Origin: JANXYY01 sp035530875 | GTDB taxonomy: Bacteria; Actinomycetota; Actinomycetes; Nanopelagicales; Nanopelagicaceae | Assembly: GCA_035530875.1 (NCBI GenBank) | Contig: DATKUB010000057.1 | Location: forward strand, 1-64,000 | Reading direction: 5' to 3' | Length of the DNA stretch: 64,000 bases | Part shown: in pieces, positions 35,297 through 44,804 of the stretch | Layout: each line of letters opens with the position of its first letter | How positions within the stretch are numbered: the stretch's first letter is position 1 | Notes under the pieces: generated by a model | The model's input: the letters and a program-made list of their open reading frames with translations, nothing else | Told to the model about the DNA's origin: nothing | Databases searched by the model: none | Position numbers and translations under genes: made by a program

Positions 35297-35691
35297 AATT
35301 CATCTGGAAAATGTTCGCAGGCGTCGCCGTTTTCTACGCAATTGTTGCCGTTGTCTACTATCGGCTCTCTCATGAGATCGTGGGGAGTGCCGCGCTGACC
35401 CTCAGCACTGGACTGGCAGCTCTTATCGCCTTCTACTTCTGGTACACCAGCAAGCGAGTCGGCCCGCAGCCTCAAGACAATGATGAGGGCGAAATCCACG
35501 AAGGCGCCGGCGAACTCGGGTTCTTCTCGCCCTACTCCTGGTGGCCGCTGGCAGTGGCTTCGACCACGATCATCGTGGGGCTGGGTCTCATTCTGGGTTG
35601 GTGGCTCACGGCTATCGGCGCCGGGCTACTGGTCGCCTCAATAATTGGATTCACCTTCGAGTATTCCAGGCCAGGAGTTGGGCCGCACTAG
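35293..35691 (+). CDS. ctaF: Cytochrome c oxidase subunit IV (actinobacterial)
   Basis: 132 residues with four hydrophobic helices in two hairpins (residues 5-45 and 80-125) separated by a charged loop ([15 protein letters not shown]) followed by [13 protein letters not shown]. This is the PF12270-type small subunit specific to actinobacterial aa3 oxidase. ATGA overlap with ctaD. After it the conserved block is interrupted: qcrB and its partners resume only at 51.7 kb. Confidence 0.93.
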   Translation: MKFIWKMFAGVAVFYAIVAVVYYRLSHEIVGSAALTLSTGLAALIAFYFWYTSKRVGPQPQDNDEGEIHEGAGELGFFSPYSWWPLAVASTTIIVGLGLILGWWLTAIGAGLLVASIIGFTFEYSRPGVGPH

Positions 35692-35730
35692 TTTTTGCAC
35701 TGGCTTTCCGGCGGAATCTCTACCCGATTT

Positions 35731-38208
35731 CTACGATTTCACTCGCTCACTCTTCGGGTCGTAGAAGGGTGCCAGCGACACGACGGCAGGTACTCGCTCA
35801 CAAGCTACTTCAATTTCGTACTCGCCCGTGAGGATAAAGTTTCGATCAGCGAGTCCCACTGCATTTTCCACATAGCCCATGCCGAGGGGTGCATCTACTG
35901 AGTGTCCATACATTCCAGAGGTAATCCGTCCGACCATGACGTCATTACGCCAGATTGGCTCGTTGTGATACAGCAACTTCTCGTTGTCAGTTAGGCGAAA
36001 TTGAGCAAGTCGGCGTTTTGGTCCGGACTCACGTTCCTGGATTAGCGCCTCGCGGCCGATGAACCCCCCGGGCTTGTCCCAGGCCACCGCGAATCCAAGG
36101 CCTGCTTCAATTGGATTGTCATCGGGGGAGATGTCGTGGCCCCAATGGCGGTAGCCCTTCTCCATTCGAAGTGAGTTCAGTGCGTGATAGCCACATAGTT
36201 GCAAGTCGAAGTCGTGTCCGGCTTTTTCGATTTCGTCAAAGACGCCGGCTGCGAATTCGGTCGGGATGTAGAGCTCCCAGCCGAGTTCTCCTACGTAGGT
36301 AATGCGGCTCGCCCGGACTCGCGCGTAGGCCAGGTCGACGATACGAGAGGTGCCGAATGGGAAAGACTCATTGGAGAGATTCTCATTCATCAGGCCGGTG
36401 AGCAGTGCCCTTGATTTGGGCCCCATGATGCTGAGCACGGACATGGCAGAGGTGACATCGGTGACGGTGCACCTGGAACTATCTGGAATGTGTTCACGAA
36501 GCCAGGCCAAATCCCGCACCTGGGTTGCAGCCGCGGTAACCACCAGGTATCGGTCCTCGGCTTCGCGAGTTACGGTGAGGTCAGCCTCGATCGTACCTCT
36601 CTCATTTAGCCACTGCGTGTAAACGATCTTGCCGATAGGTACCGCGACATCGTTTGCGCACACTTGGTTGAGCACTGCCTCGGCGTCTACGCCTTGGACC
36701 AGGTACTTGCCGAACGAAGAGAGATCGAAGATGCCAACCCCTTCACGGACGCCCAGGTGTTCTGCTCTCGAATAAGGAAACCAGTTCTGTCTGCCATAAC
36801 TGTATTCATAAGCCGGCTCAGTCCCATCGGGTGCAAACCAATTGGCGCGTTCCCAGCCGGCCATCTCCCCAAAGCAAGCTCCCCGCTCCGAGAGCCGATC
36901 GTGTAAAACTGAACGGCGCACGCCGCGGGCAGTCGCCGGTTGACGGTAGGGCCAGTGCATTGAATACAGGAGTCCCAGTGTTTCGACGGTTCGCTCGCGC
37001 AGGTAATTCGCATTGCCCTGGAAGGGCATTACGCGCCGAACATCGACGTCCCACAGATCCATTGGTGGATAGCCATCGATAATCCAATCGGCTAGAACCT
37101 TGCCAGCGCCACCCGATGATTGAATTCCAATCGAGTTGAACCCACAGGCCATAAAAAGATTTTTGAGTTCCGCTGACTCGCCCAGGAGATAACGATCATC
37201 CGGAGTGAACGACTCTGGACCATTGAAAAACAACCTAATGCCCGCATCCGCAAGCAGCGGCATCCGATCTGTGGCCGCTTCGATCAATGGTGCGATGTGA
37301 TCGTAATCGGCTGGCAGTGAATCGAAGCAGAATGAATCCGGGATACCGCTAGCACCCCCTGATTGCGGCATACCCCACGGCTTTGCCACCGGTTCAAAAA
37401 ATCCAACCAGGAGTTTGCCGGCATCTTCCTTGAAGTAACTGAAGTTGTCCTGATCGCGGAGCACCGGCATGGTGGGCGAGATTCCATCAATTGCCTCAGT
37501 CACGACGTAGAAGTGTTCGGCGGCGTGCAGGGGAACGCTCACCCCTACCTGGGCGCCAAGTTCGCGGCCCCACATTCCCGCCGCGTTGACCACTACGTCC
37601 GCATGGATTTTGTGAGTCTCACCATTAAGTGAATAAGCAACGCCGATGGCGTGGCCATCCTTTACGAGGATTCGTTCAACTTTGGTATTTTCCCGGATCG
37701 TAACGCCGCGCGCTCGTGCGCCAGCGGCCAGCGCGCGGGTCGTATCCACGGGGTTTGTCACGCCATCACCAGGCAAATAAACGGCACCTACAAGGTCATC
37801 CACCCTCACGTTCTTAACTAGTTGCACAACTTCAGATGGCGTGATCACCTCAACCTCAAGGCCAAATACCCGCGCCATTGAGGCTTGACGCTTAAGCTCT
37901 TCAAAGCGCTCGAGATTGGCCGCAACACTTACCGACCCGCGCTGTTGGAACCCGGTTGCCTGACCCGTGTCTGCCTCCAAAGTCGCAAAAAGTTGCGTCG
38001 TGTACTGAGCGAGCTGAGTTAGGTTCTGAGTCGCACGGAGCTGCCCGACGAGCCCAGCTGCATGCCAGGTTGTCCCGCTAGTCAACTGCTGACGCTCAAG
38101 CAGAACAACATCCGACACCCCGCGCAACGCCAGGTGGTAGGCGATACTGCAGCCCACAATGCCGCCACCCACGATCACAATTCGGGTCCGACCAGGCAGG
38201 TCCATCAT
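35731..38208 (-). CDS. FAD/GcvT-domain dehydrogenase (dimethylglycine/sarcosine dehydrogenase-like)
   Basis: About 825 residues. N-terminal DAO-type FAD fold with IVIVGGGIVGCSIAYHLALRG and LTSGTTWHAAGLVG, whose His corresponds to the covalently flavinylated residue of dimethylglycine dehydrogenase. The second half is GcvT-like (from about residue 430) with TYVGELGWELYIPTE, YRHWGHDISPDDNPIEAG and GFIGREAL. Family members oxidise N-methyl groups of dimethylglycine, sarcosine or similar amines and transfer the one-carbon unit to tetrahydrofolate. GGAG five bases before ATG 38208 sets the start; the frame is open upstream through the TetR gene. The TetR gene ends 17 bases upstream, so they share a transcript. 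Confidence 0.88.
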   Translation of the reverse strand: MMDLPGRTRIVIVGGGIVGCSIAYHLALRGVSDVVLLERQQLTSGTTWHAAGLVGQLRATQNLTQLAQYTTQLFATLEADTGQATGFQQRGSVSVAANLERFEELKRQASMARVFGLEVEVITPSEVVQLVKNVRVDDLVGAVYLPGDGVTNPVDTTRALAAGARARGVTIRENTKVERILVKDGHAIGVAYSLNGETHKIHADVVVNAAGMWGRELGAQVGVSVPLHAAEHFYVVTEAIDGISPTMPVLRDQDNFSYFKEDAGKLLVGFFEPVAKPWGMPQSGGASGIPDSFCFDSLPADYDHIAPLIEAATDRMPLLADAGIRLFFNGPESFTPDDRYLLGESAELKNLFMACGFNSIGIQSSGGAGKVLADWIIDGYPPMDLWDVDVRRVMPFQGNANYLRERTVETLGLLYSMHWPYRQPATARGVRRSVLHDRLSERGACFGEMAGWERANWFAPDGTEPAYEYSYGRQNWFPYSRAEHLGVREGVGIFDLSSFGKYLVQGVDAEAVLNQVCANDVAVPIGKIVYTQWLNERGTIEADLTVTREAEDRYLVVTAAATQVRDLAWLREHIPDSSRCTVTDVTSAMSVLSIMGPKSRALLTGLMNENLSNESFPFGTSRIVDLAYARVRASRITYVGELGWELYIPTEFAAGVFDEIEKAGHDFDLQLCGYHALNSLRMEKGYRHWGHDISPDDNPIEAGLGFAVAWDKPGGFIGREALIQERESGPKRRLAQFRLTDNEKLLYHNEPIWRNDVMVGRITSGMYGHSVDAPLGMGYVENAVGLADRNFILTGEYEIEVACERVPAVVSLAPFYDPKSERVKS

Positions 38209-38224
38209 GCAGTCTCCATTCGGG

Positions 38225-38893
38225 TCAACTATTGAGAAGTTGGTTGTCGCGCGCATTCGCCCGGTGGGCGGCGCTCCGGATCGCCGCGAGGCGCGAACGC
38301 CGAGTGAGTAGCGAGCGCAGCACAAAATCAGCGATCTCGTCCGCCTCCGCATGATCTTCAGTCGAGCCCGTTGCCGAAGCGCGAATTGTTTCCAGGACGA
38401 TTGCATTGACAATCCTGCATGCCAAAAGCGGATCCACATCGTCGAAGTCGCCCTCGGACATTCCGCGACTAATCACCGACAGAAGGTGGGAGTCAAACCG
38501 GCGTAAGAGTTTTCTTCCCTCACTGAACTCCGGCAGTTCAAGCAGGTCCGTTTGATAGATCGCCCGCAAGTCAAAAGGCGTGGAGCGGTCGTACGCTACC
38601 TCCCATAAGAGGTAGCGGTAGAGCTCAATTGCGGGCCCTCCTCCAGCCGATCGCAACCGAATCAGCGCCTCGGCCCCATCGATCAGGTCACGTCTGATGA
38701 GTTCCTCGGCAATCGACTGCTTCGATGTGAAGTGCGCATACAGAGACGGTTGGCGGACGCCGACGGCACGGGCAATATCTCGAGTTGAAGTGCCGGCGAA
38801 ACCGCGGGTGGCAAAAAGCCGAGATGCTTCGATAAGGATTCGGTCTCGAGTGGGCCAGTCCTTTGAATGTCGAGATGAGGCGACGCCTGCCAT
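38225..38893 (-). CDS. TetR-family transcriptional regulator
   Basis: 222 residues. A standard N-terminal helix-turn-helix (about residues 14-60) reads RDRILIEASRLFATRGFAGTSTRDIARAVGVRQPSLYAHF, split by the recognition helix at VRQPSLYAHFTS. The remainder is a helical ligand-binding domain. It is upstream of and co-directional with the first FAD/GcvT dehydrogenase and divergent from the second, so it is the likely repressor of the amine-catabolism cluster, with an amine or metabolite as inducer. This is inference from position. Confidence 0.92.
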   Translation of the reverse strand: MAGVASSRHSKDWPTRDRILIEASRLFATRGFAGTSTRDIARAVGVRQPSLYAHFTSKQSIAEELIRRDLIDGAEALIRLRSAGGGPAIELYRYLLWEVAYDRSTPFDLRAIYQTDLLELPEFSEGRKLLRRFDSHLLSVISRGMSEGDFDDVDPLLACRIVNAIVLETIRASATGSTEDHAEADEIADFVLRSLLTRRSRLAAIRSAAHRANARDNQLLNS

Positions 38894-39017
38894 ATCGGCA
38901 CACTAGTACACCATTCGCGCCAATCAAACGATAGAGCACCCATATCTATCTGGGTCAGTTTTGAAGTAACTCCTTAGCAGAAGAGTTATTGCGCTGGTTT
39001 GGAGTTGCTCAAATCCC

Positions 39018-39031
39018 CTATCATCTGATAG
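39018..39031. promoter_or_regulatory. Palindromic candidate operator in divergent promoter region
   Basis: CTATCA-TC-TGATAG is a perfect 6-bp inverted repeat 28 bases before the second dehydrogenase gene. Closer to the TetR gene, ACCCATATCTATCTGGGT (near 38940) is another 5-bp inverted repeat. The 165-base intergenic region contains the only room for promoters of both arms, so one or both are candidate TetR binding sites. Confidence 0.4.
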
Positions 39032-39058
39032 TCAAGACTGTGCAGAATGGGGTATTTG

Positions 39059-41539
39059 ATGGCTGAGAACGCGACATCCACACAGGTTGGATTACCAGAG
39101 CGCGCGCAGGTGGTGATTATCGGTGGCGGCGTTACGGGCTGCAGCATTGCCTACCATCTAGCGCATCTTGGCTGGACCGATGTCGTAATTATTGAGCGGC
39201 ACGCCTTGACTGCCGGAACCACCTGGCACGCGGCAGGCTTGATTACCTCAGCTGGCATGACGAATGAGACGTCACTTTTTTTGGCTCGTTATTCGAAAGA
39301 CCTATACGAGCGCTTGGAACAGGAGACGGGCCTATCCACCGGATTTCGCGCAGTGGGTCATCTCAACATTGCACGTACCCCAGAACGTTTGGAAGCCCTT
39401 AGAAGATCGTCGGCTTGGACGAGGGGATTCGGGGTTCCTGAACACGAGATCTCGACGGCTGAACTTGCCGACATGTGGCCGCTATTCGATGTTTCAGGCG
39501 TTCGCGCCGCTTTCTATGTGCCAGATGAAGGCCGGGCCGATCCGGTTGGCGTTGCTACTTCCTTGGCTAGAGGAGCAAGCAATCTTGGCGTTGCCATTCT
39601 TGAAGGAATTTCGGCGACCGGAGTAGAAACGAAGAACGGTCGAGTCACGGCCGTAAATACCGATCAAGGTCGGATAGAGACCGAGATTGTCGTAAACGCG
39701 GCGGGCATGTGGGCCCGCGAGTTGGGTGCTCGGAATGGCGTGAACATTCCGTTACAGGCAGCGGAGCATTACTACCTGATTACCGACACCGTTCCAGGCA
39801 TGTCTGCCGCCCTACCCGTGATAGAAGATCAAGACCGCTATGCGTATTTTCGCCCAGAGGGTGATGGAATGCTGGTTGGACTTTTCGAGCCTCAAGGTGC
39901 CGCGTGGTCTTTGAATAGTGTTCCAACGGATTTTTCATTCGGCACTATCGCACCCGATTGGGAACGACTGGAGCCTTACCTTGAAACTGCCCTCAGCTGC
40001 ATTCCATCGGTTGCAGAGCTTGGCGTGCGAACGCTTTTTTGTGGGCCTGAATCATTCACGCCAGACCTTCATCCACTCCTTGGCCCAGCGCCCGAGGTGG
40101 ACGGGTACTTTGTGGCGGCCGGACTGAATTCGCTTGGAATTTTGCAGGGCGGTGGCGTAGGAACCGTTATGGCGCATTGGATAGTTGATGGCTACCCGCC
40201 GGTTGATATCACCGGTTATGCCATTGATCGGGCTGCTGGACATGAATCGTCGCGACGGTTCCGGGCCGAGAGAACCGTTGAACAACTCGGTGCCTCATTC
40301 GGGGATTCCGTGTGGCCAACCTGGAAACCGTCAACCGCACGCGGGATCAGACGAACGCCTCTCCATGATCGGATGATCGCCGCCGGTGCCCACTTTGCAA
40401 CTGCCGCGGGTTGGGAATTTGCGGAGTGGTTCGATCCAGACGGAACTTTGCCGGCTCCACGCCAGACATTTGAGCGGCAAGAATTCTTTGGAGCAATTGA
40501 ACGCGAGCATCAAGCCGTGCGCCAAGGCGTCGGAATCATGGACATGAGCATGATGGCCAAAATTCGAGTGCAGGGGCCAGCCGCCACGGCGGTGCTAAAC
40601 CGAGTATCGACGGCCAATATCGACCGGGAAATTGGGCGCCTGGTTTATACCCAATGGCTCAATTCCGCTGGTGGCATCGTCGCTGATGTAACTGTCACTC
40701 GTCTTGCCGACGATGATTACCTAGTGGTTGCCGGCGAAATAATTCAGCGCCGGATCGAGCAACTGATCCGTTCCGAGAAACGTACGGGTGAATCAGTCTT
40801 TGTTTTCGATGCCACGTCAGCGACGGCACTGCTAACCGTTCAAGGCCCCAAGTCTCGTGAGTTGATCGGCCGTTTAACTGATGCAGACCTTTCTAACGAG
40901 GCGTTCCCTTATCTGTCTGCCCGCAAGATTCATGTTGGTTACGCGCCGGTGCTGGCGGCCAGGGTCACTTATCTCGGCGAACTTGGCTGGGAATTGCACG
41001 TACCAAATGAATATGCGACGGGGCTCTATGACGACCTGTTGGCAACGGGTGCGGATTTGGGGGTGCGCCCGGTCGGTCTCGGCGCGATGTCTAGTTTGCG
41101 GTTGGAGAAGGGATACCGGGATATGGGGATCGATATTGATAGCACCGACAACCCAATTGAGGCCGGCCTTTCCTTCACCGTTGCCTGGGACAAGCCAGGC
41201 GGATTCGTTGGGCGCGAGGCGTTATTGGAAGCTAAGGCAGAGGGAACTCCAACTAACCGAATAGTGAGCGTGATCGTGCCCGATCCCACGGTGGACTTGT
41301 TCGGCAATGAGCCGGTAACTGTTGACGGTGAGTGGGTGGGATACGTTCGAGCTGCCGCCTTTGGGCACACGGTTGGGGGGTCTGTCGGGTTGGCGATCAT
41401 CTCCCATGAAGGTGGCGTAACTCGTGATTGGCTTAGCGAGACCGATTTCAGAATTAGGACACCGCACGCAGATGTGCCCGCCACACTTCAGATCGGCGCG
41501 CCCTACGACCCGCAGCGCCTTCGAATTCTGGCCGAGTAG
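39059..41539 (+). CDS. FAD/GcvT-domain dehydrogenase, second paralogue
   Basis: 826 residues with the same architecture as the gene at 35731: FAD motif VVIIGGGVTGCSIAYHLAHLG, flavinylation-type LTAGTTWHAAGL, then a GcvT-like half with TYLGELGWELHVPNE, YRDMGIDIDSTDNPIEAG and GFVGREALLEA. The two paralogues diverge along their length, so they probably accept different methylated amines or act in sequence, as in betaine breakdown (dimethylglycine, then sarcosine, to glycine). ATG 39059 is preceded by GGGG; an ATG four codons upstream is possible. Eighteen bases separate it from the next gene. Confidence 0.88.
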   Translation: MAENATSTQVGLPERAQVVIIGGGVTGCSIAYHLAHLGWTDVVIIERHALTAGTTWHAAGLITSAGMTNETSLFLARYSKDLYERLEQETGLSTGFRAVGHLNIARTPERLEALRRSSAWTRGFGVPEHEISTAELADMWPLFDVSGVRAAFYVPDEGRADPVGVATSLARGASNLGVAILEGISATGVETKNGRVTAVNTDQGRIETEIVVNAAGMWARELGARNGVNIPLQAAEHYYLITDTVPGMSAALPVIEDQDRYAYFRPEGDGMLVGLFEPQGAAWSLNSVPTDFSFGTIAPDWERLEPYLETALSCIPSVAELGVRTLFCGPESFTPDLHPLLGPAPEVDGYFVAAGLNSLGILQGGGVGTVMAHWIVDGYPPVDITGYAIDRAAGHESSRRFRAERTVEQLGASFGDSVWPTWKPSTARGIRRTPLHDRMIAAGAHFATAAGWEFAEWFDPDGTLPAPRQTFERQEFFGAIEREHQAVRQGVGIMDMSMMAKIRVQGPAATAVLNRVSTANIDREIGRLVYTQWLNSAGGIVADVTVTRLADDDYLVVAGEIIQRRIEQLIRSEKRTGESVFVFDATSATALLTVQGPKSRELIGRLTDADLSNEAFPYLSARKIHVGYAPVLAARVTYLGELGWELHVPNEYATGLYDDLLATGADLGVRPVGLGAMSSLRLEKGYRDMGIDIDSTDNPIEAGLSFTVAWDKPGGFVGREALLEAKAEGTPTNRIVSVIVPDPTVDLFGNEPVTVDGEWVGYVRAAAFGHTVGGSVGLAIISHEGGVTRDWLSETDFRIRTPHADVPATLQIGAPYDPQRLRILAE

Positions 41540-41556
41540 TCACTGGAGGGAATCAG

Positions 41557-43599
41557 ATGATGGATCCAAGGCACGCAATTCTTTTCGAGCCGGTCACCAT
41601 TGGTCCGAAGGTTCTGCCAAACCGGTTCTATCAAGTTCCACATGCATCGGGGTTCGGCGCTGCCAAGCCGCGTGCCCATGCGGCATTTCGCGCCATCAAG
41701 GCAGAGGGTGGTTGGGGCGGCGTGTGCACCGACTATGCCCCAGTATCACCGGACTCGGACGAGACGCCTGCCGTTGCTTCTGACATCTGGGATGCCGAGG
41801 ACGCTCGCCGGCTGGGTCTGGTGGCTGAGGCTATTCATGAACATGGCGCACTGGCTGGGATCGAGTTGCATCACGGTGGCTCCTCGTCGCCCAACGGTGA
41901 ATCACGTTATCCCCGCATCGCACCCAGCCAGTCTGCAGGGACCTCGATCTATTCGAGTTTGCCGCGCGAGATGAGCCTTGCCGACATCGCACGGGTTCAG
42001 AAAGATTTCGTAGAGGCGGCCAAACGGGCCCGCGACGTCGGGTTCGACATTGTTTATGTCTATGGCGCACATGGGTATCTGATGACCCAGATGCTCTCTT
42101 CCGTCACAAACCGGCGCAGCGATTCTTACGGTGGTCCGCTAGCAAACCGCGCCCGCTTCCAGATCGAGACGCTGGAGAAAGTTCGCGCGGCCGTAGGGGA
42201 TGACTGCGCGATAGCGATCCGCACGGCAGTCGCGCCAGGTAAGGATTTGTTGGGCATTGACGCCGAAGAGATGCTCGAATTCGTACGCATGGTGGATCCG
42301 GTTGTAGACCTGTTTGACGTCAACGTCGGCAGTTGGCCGGAGGACTCGGGAACTTCAAGATATTTTTCCGAGGGACATCAATTGCCGTGGACATCTCGAG
42401 TACGCGAAGCGACGTCGAAAGTCATCGTTGGCGTTGGGCGCTATACGAATCCCGACACGATGGCCGCACTTATTAGGAGCGGCAACTTCGATCTGATTGG
42501 GGCTGCCAGGCCGGCAATCGCCGATCCGTTTCTGCCCAACAAGATTCGGGAAGGCAGAGTCGATGAGATCCGCGAGTGCACTGGGTCAAATGTCTGCATT
42601 CTTAAAGAGGAGACGTTCCATCACGTTGGTTGTATCCAAAACGCAACCGCTGGCGAGGAGTATCGCAGGGGCTGGCACCCCGAGCTCTACCTCAAACCGC
42701 AATATCCGCAGCGCCCGGTTCTCGTCGTCGGTGGGGGGCCGGCGGGAATGGAGTGCGCCATGGTTCTTGGAAAGCGCGGTTTCGAGGCGGTGCACCTGGT
42801 AGAGGCTGGAGACCAACTTGGCGGCAAACTCAGGTGGACCCGCGATCTTCCAACGCTCGGTGATTGGGGACGAGTAATCGATCACCGCGTCGTCGGACTT
42901 GCCAAACTGCCGAATGTCGAAGTGATTCTCGGACGTCGACTCACCGCAGCCGAGGTCCTTGACTACGGCGCCGAAATCGTGGTCATTGCTACCGGCTCTT
43001 CTTGGTGCGGCGACGGCACCCAACCCATTCATCTTCCTCGGATCGAAGGCGCAGAGCACGCTCTAACGCCGGAGCGAGTGATGGCCGGCGAGCGACCTGC
43101 AACCGGTCGGGTCGTTGTATACGACGCGGATGGTTACTACGTCGGCCCTGGAATCGCCGAGCTGCTTAGCCTCGAAGGTTATGAGGTTCACTTAGTCACT
43201 CCTCAAGAGAAGATTTCGCCGATCTCGGACGCGTCACTTGAAGGTGACATGCTCCGTAAGCACCTTCATCAACTAGGAATTGCGTTCCACGTTGACGTCG
43301 CCATTCACGCGATCGACGGAGACCGGGTGCGCGGGGAGACCACCTTTGGCGATCCGTGGTCACTTGAGACAGACGGCGTGGTTTTGGTCACACAACAATC
43401 GAGCAATGACGAGTTGTACCGCCAACTCAACTCCGATTCGAGCAGACTTTCCGAAGCCGGAATCCGTGCCGTACACGCGATTGGTGATGCGGTTGCGCCA
43501 CGGATTCCGTCAGAGGCGGTTTTCGACGGTCACCGGCTGGCCCGTGAGATCGAAAGCCAGAACCCAATGGTGCCCACCTCTTGGCGGCGTGAGCCCTGA
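41557..43599 (+). CDS. NADH:flavin oxidoreductase, trimethylamine-dehydrogenase-like
   Basis: 680 residues. An old-yellow-enzyme TIM barrel (about 1-340) with HGYLMTQMLSSVTNRRSDSY, then a Fe-S segment and a C-terminal FAD/NAD domain beginning VLVVGGGPAGMECAMVLGKRG. The segment reads ECTGSNVCIL then GCIQNATAGEEYRRGWHPE, matching the trimethylamine dehydrogenase pattern except that the second cluster Cys is Ser. Relatives demethylate trimethylamine, dimethylamine, histamine or dimethylglycine (DgcA). Placement right after a dimethylglycine-dehydrogenase-like gene supports a methylated-amine role. ATG 41557 or the next codon; GGAGGG upstream. Confidence 0.87.
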   Translation: MMDPRHAILFEPVTIGPKVLPNRFYQVPHASGFGAAKPRAHAAFRAIKAEGGWGGVCTDYAPVSPDSDETPAVASDIWDAEDARRLGLVAEAIHEHGALAGIELHHGGSSSPNGESRYPRIAPSQSAGTSIYSSLPREMSLADIARVQKDFVEAAKRARDVGFDIVYVYGAHGYLMTQMLSSVTNRRSDSYGGPLANRARFQIETLEKVRAAVGDDCAIAIRTAVAPGKDLLGIDAEEMLEFVRMVDPVVDLFDVNVGSWPEDSGTSRYFSEGHQLPWTSRVREATSKVIVGVGRYTNPDTMAALIRSGNFDLIGAARPAIADPFLPNKIREGRVDEIRECTGSNVCILKEETFHHVGCIQNATAGEEYRRGWHPELYLKPQYPQRPVLVVGGGPAGMECAMVLGKRGFEAVHLVEAGDQLGGKLRWTRDLPTLGDWGRVIDHRVVGLAKLPNVEVILGRRLTAAEVLDYGAEIVVIATGSSWCGDGTQPIHLPRIEGAEHALTPERVMAGERPATGRVVVYDADGYYVGPGIAELLSLEGYEVHLVTPQEKISPISDASLEGDMLRKHLHQLGIAFHVDVAIHAIDGDRVRGETTFGDPWSLETDGVVLVTQQSSNDELYRQLNSDSSRLSEAGIRAVHAIGDAVAPRIPSEAVFDGHRLAREIESQNPMVPTSWRREP

Positions 43600-43896
43600 C
43601 GGGATGAGATTGGGACATTTAGCTGATCGATAGACCTGTTCGGTGTCACGCTAGCTGGTTGCAGATGGCGCTGCGCGTCTTGCTTCGCCATGCGAATTGT
43701 TTGTCCATGCGAAATCGGTCTAGCATCGGGGGGAGCGTCGACTGTGGCGTCTTTCTCATTCGAAACGAGGTTTGCGGCCCGTGCCCCTGTTACAAATTCA
43801 TCTATTCGAAGGCCAGCCAGCTGGTGCTTTCGGCAGTACGCCAGCCCAGGATTACGAGATTGCTGCGACCAGCGCAGCAGGACTGGCGGGCTGACC

Positions 43897-44661
43897 ATGG
43901 CCGACCTGAGACAGCTCGCGGGTAAGCGGATCGTCCTGACCGGCGGAGCGGCCAACATCGGCCGTGCCTGCGCACTGCTGATGGCGCGCCACGGCGGGCA
44001 GATTGTCATCGGCGACATCGATGTTGCCGGAGCCGAGGAGACGGCCACTCTCATCAAGAGTGAGGGGGGCACGGCCTCGGTCGTGCCGACCGACGTCACC
44101 TCCGAGGAGGCGATTAAGAACCTCATCGACACCGCCGCGGAGCGGCTAGGTGGACTTGACGTCGGCTTCTTCAACGCCGGACTCCAGCGCTCGGGCGCCG
44201 TAACCGACTTCTCCGTCGAGGAGTGGGACGCAATGTTCGCCGTCAATCCGCGTCACTGCTTCCTCGCTGCTAAGCACCTGACGCCGCATCTGCGAGACAA
44301 GGGCGGTTCGATCGTGCTGACTTCCTCGGCCGCTGCCTTCAAGGGAGGCCCGGGCATGACGGGGTACTCCGCCTCTAAGGGCGCAATCATCGGCTTCGGC
44401 AAATCCCTCGCAGTCGAGCTCGCTCCCAGCAAGATCCGGGTCAACGTCATTTGCCCCGGTTGGATTGACACACCGTTCAACCAGCCTTCAATTGATTACA
44501 TGGGCGGCCGAGAGTTGCAGGAAGAGGCTGTCCGGTACGTCGTTCCCCTAGGACGACAAGGCGCGCCTGAGGAGGTCGCTGGCGGCGTTCTGTTCCTTGC
44601 CTCAGATGCCTCGTCCTACATGACCGGTCAGACCCTGATCATTGATGGTGGCGTGGTCTGA
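43897..44661 (+). CDS. SDR-family oxidoreductase
   Basis: 254 residues of a classical short-chain dehydrogenase: cofactor motif LTGGAANIGRACALL, the NAG segment FFNAGLQRSG, catalytic Ser in IVLTSSAAAF and YSASKGA with the Tyr-Lys pair, and the typical C-terminal GQTLIIDGGVV. It probably oxidises or reduces a small alcohol or ketone with NAD(P). The start is ATG 43897; the frame is open to 43690 but that part reads as unlike protein. About 300 gene-free bases precede it. Its codon use looks more GC-rich (many GCC/GTC/ATC) than neighbours, hinting at recent arrival. Downstream lie tandem repeats and hairpins. Confidence 0.88.
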   Translation: MADLRQLAGKRIVLTGGAANIGRACALLMARHGGQIVIGDIDVAGAEETATLIKSEGGTASVVPTDVTSEEAIKNLIDTAAERLGGLDVGFFNAGLQRSGAVTDFSVEEWDAMFAVNPRHCFLAAKHLTPHLRDKGGSIVLTSSAAAFKGGPGMTGYSASKGAIIGFGKSLAVELAPSKIRVNVICPGWIDTPFNQPSIDYMGGRELQEEAVRYVVPLGRQGAPEEVAGGVLFLASDASSYMTGQTLIIDGGVV

Positions 44662-44669
44662 TCAATCAG

Positions 44670-44719
44670 CAAGTCACGCAAACTCAACCATCGTCAAGTC
44701 ACGCAAACTCAACCATCGT
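44670..44719. repeat. Two tandem 25-bp repeats
   Basis: The 25 bases beginning CAAGTCACGCAAACTCAACC are present twice without a gap (44670-44694 and 44695-44719), starting nine bases after the SDR stop codon. No neighbouring copies further on. Confidence 0.8.
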
Positions 44720-44731
44720 AAAGAGCCTTGA

Positions 44732-44747
44732 GGTCAAATATTTGACC
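44732..44747. promoter_or_regulatory. Perfect 16-bp palindrome
   Basis: GGTCAAATATTTGACC is fully self-complementary. It lies between the tandem repeats and the following hairpin in a non-coding gap. Candidate protein-binding site. Confidence 0.45.
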
Positions 44748-44768
44748 GTGGCTGCCAGTTTCGGCCCG

Positions 44769-44804
44769 TTGTCCGAGGCGTAGTCGCCCCTGCGCCTCGG
44801 ACAA
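44769..44804. terminator. 12-bp hairpin after the SDR gene
   Basis: TTGTCCGAGGCG (44769-44780) and CGCCTCGGACAA (44793-44804) are perfect complements with a 12-base loop. It probably ends SDR transcription. No T-run follows, so it may also be a recombination or binding structure at the edge of the cassette region. Confidence 0.5.

Noticed and set aside
43530..44246. Minus-strand frame opposite the SDR gene
   Set aside because: Antisense of a clear SDR with intact catalytic residues.
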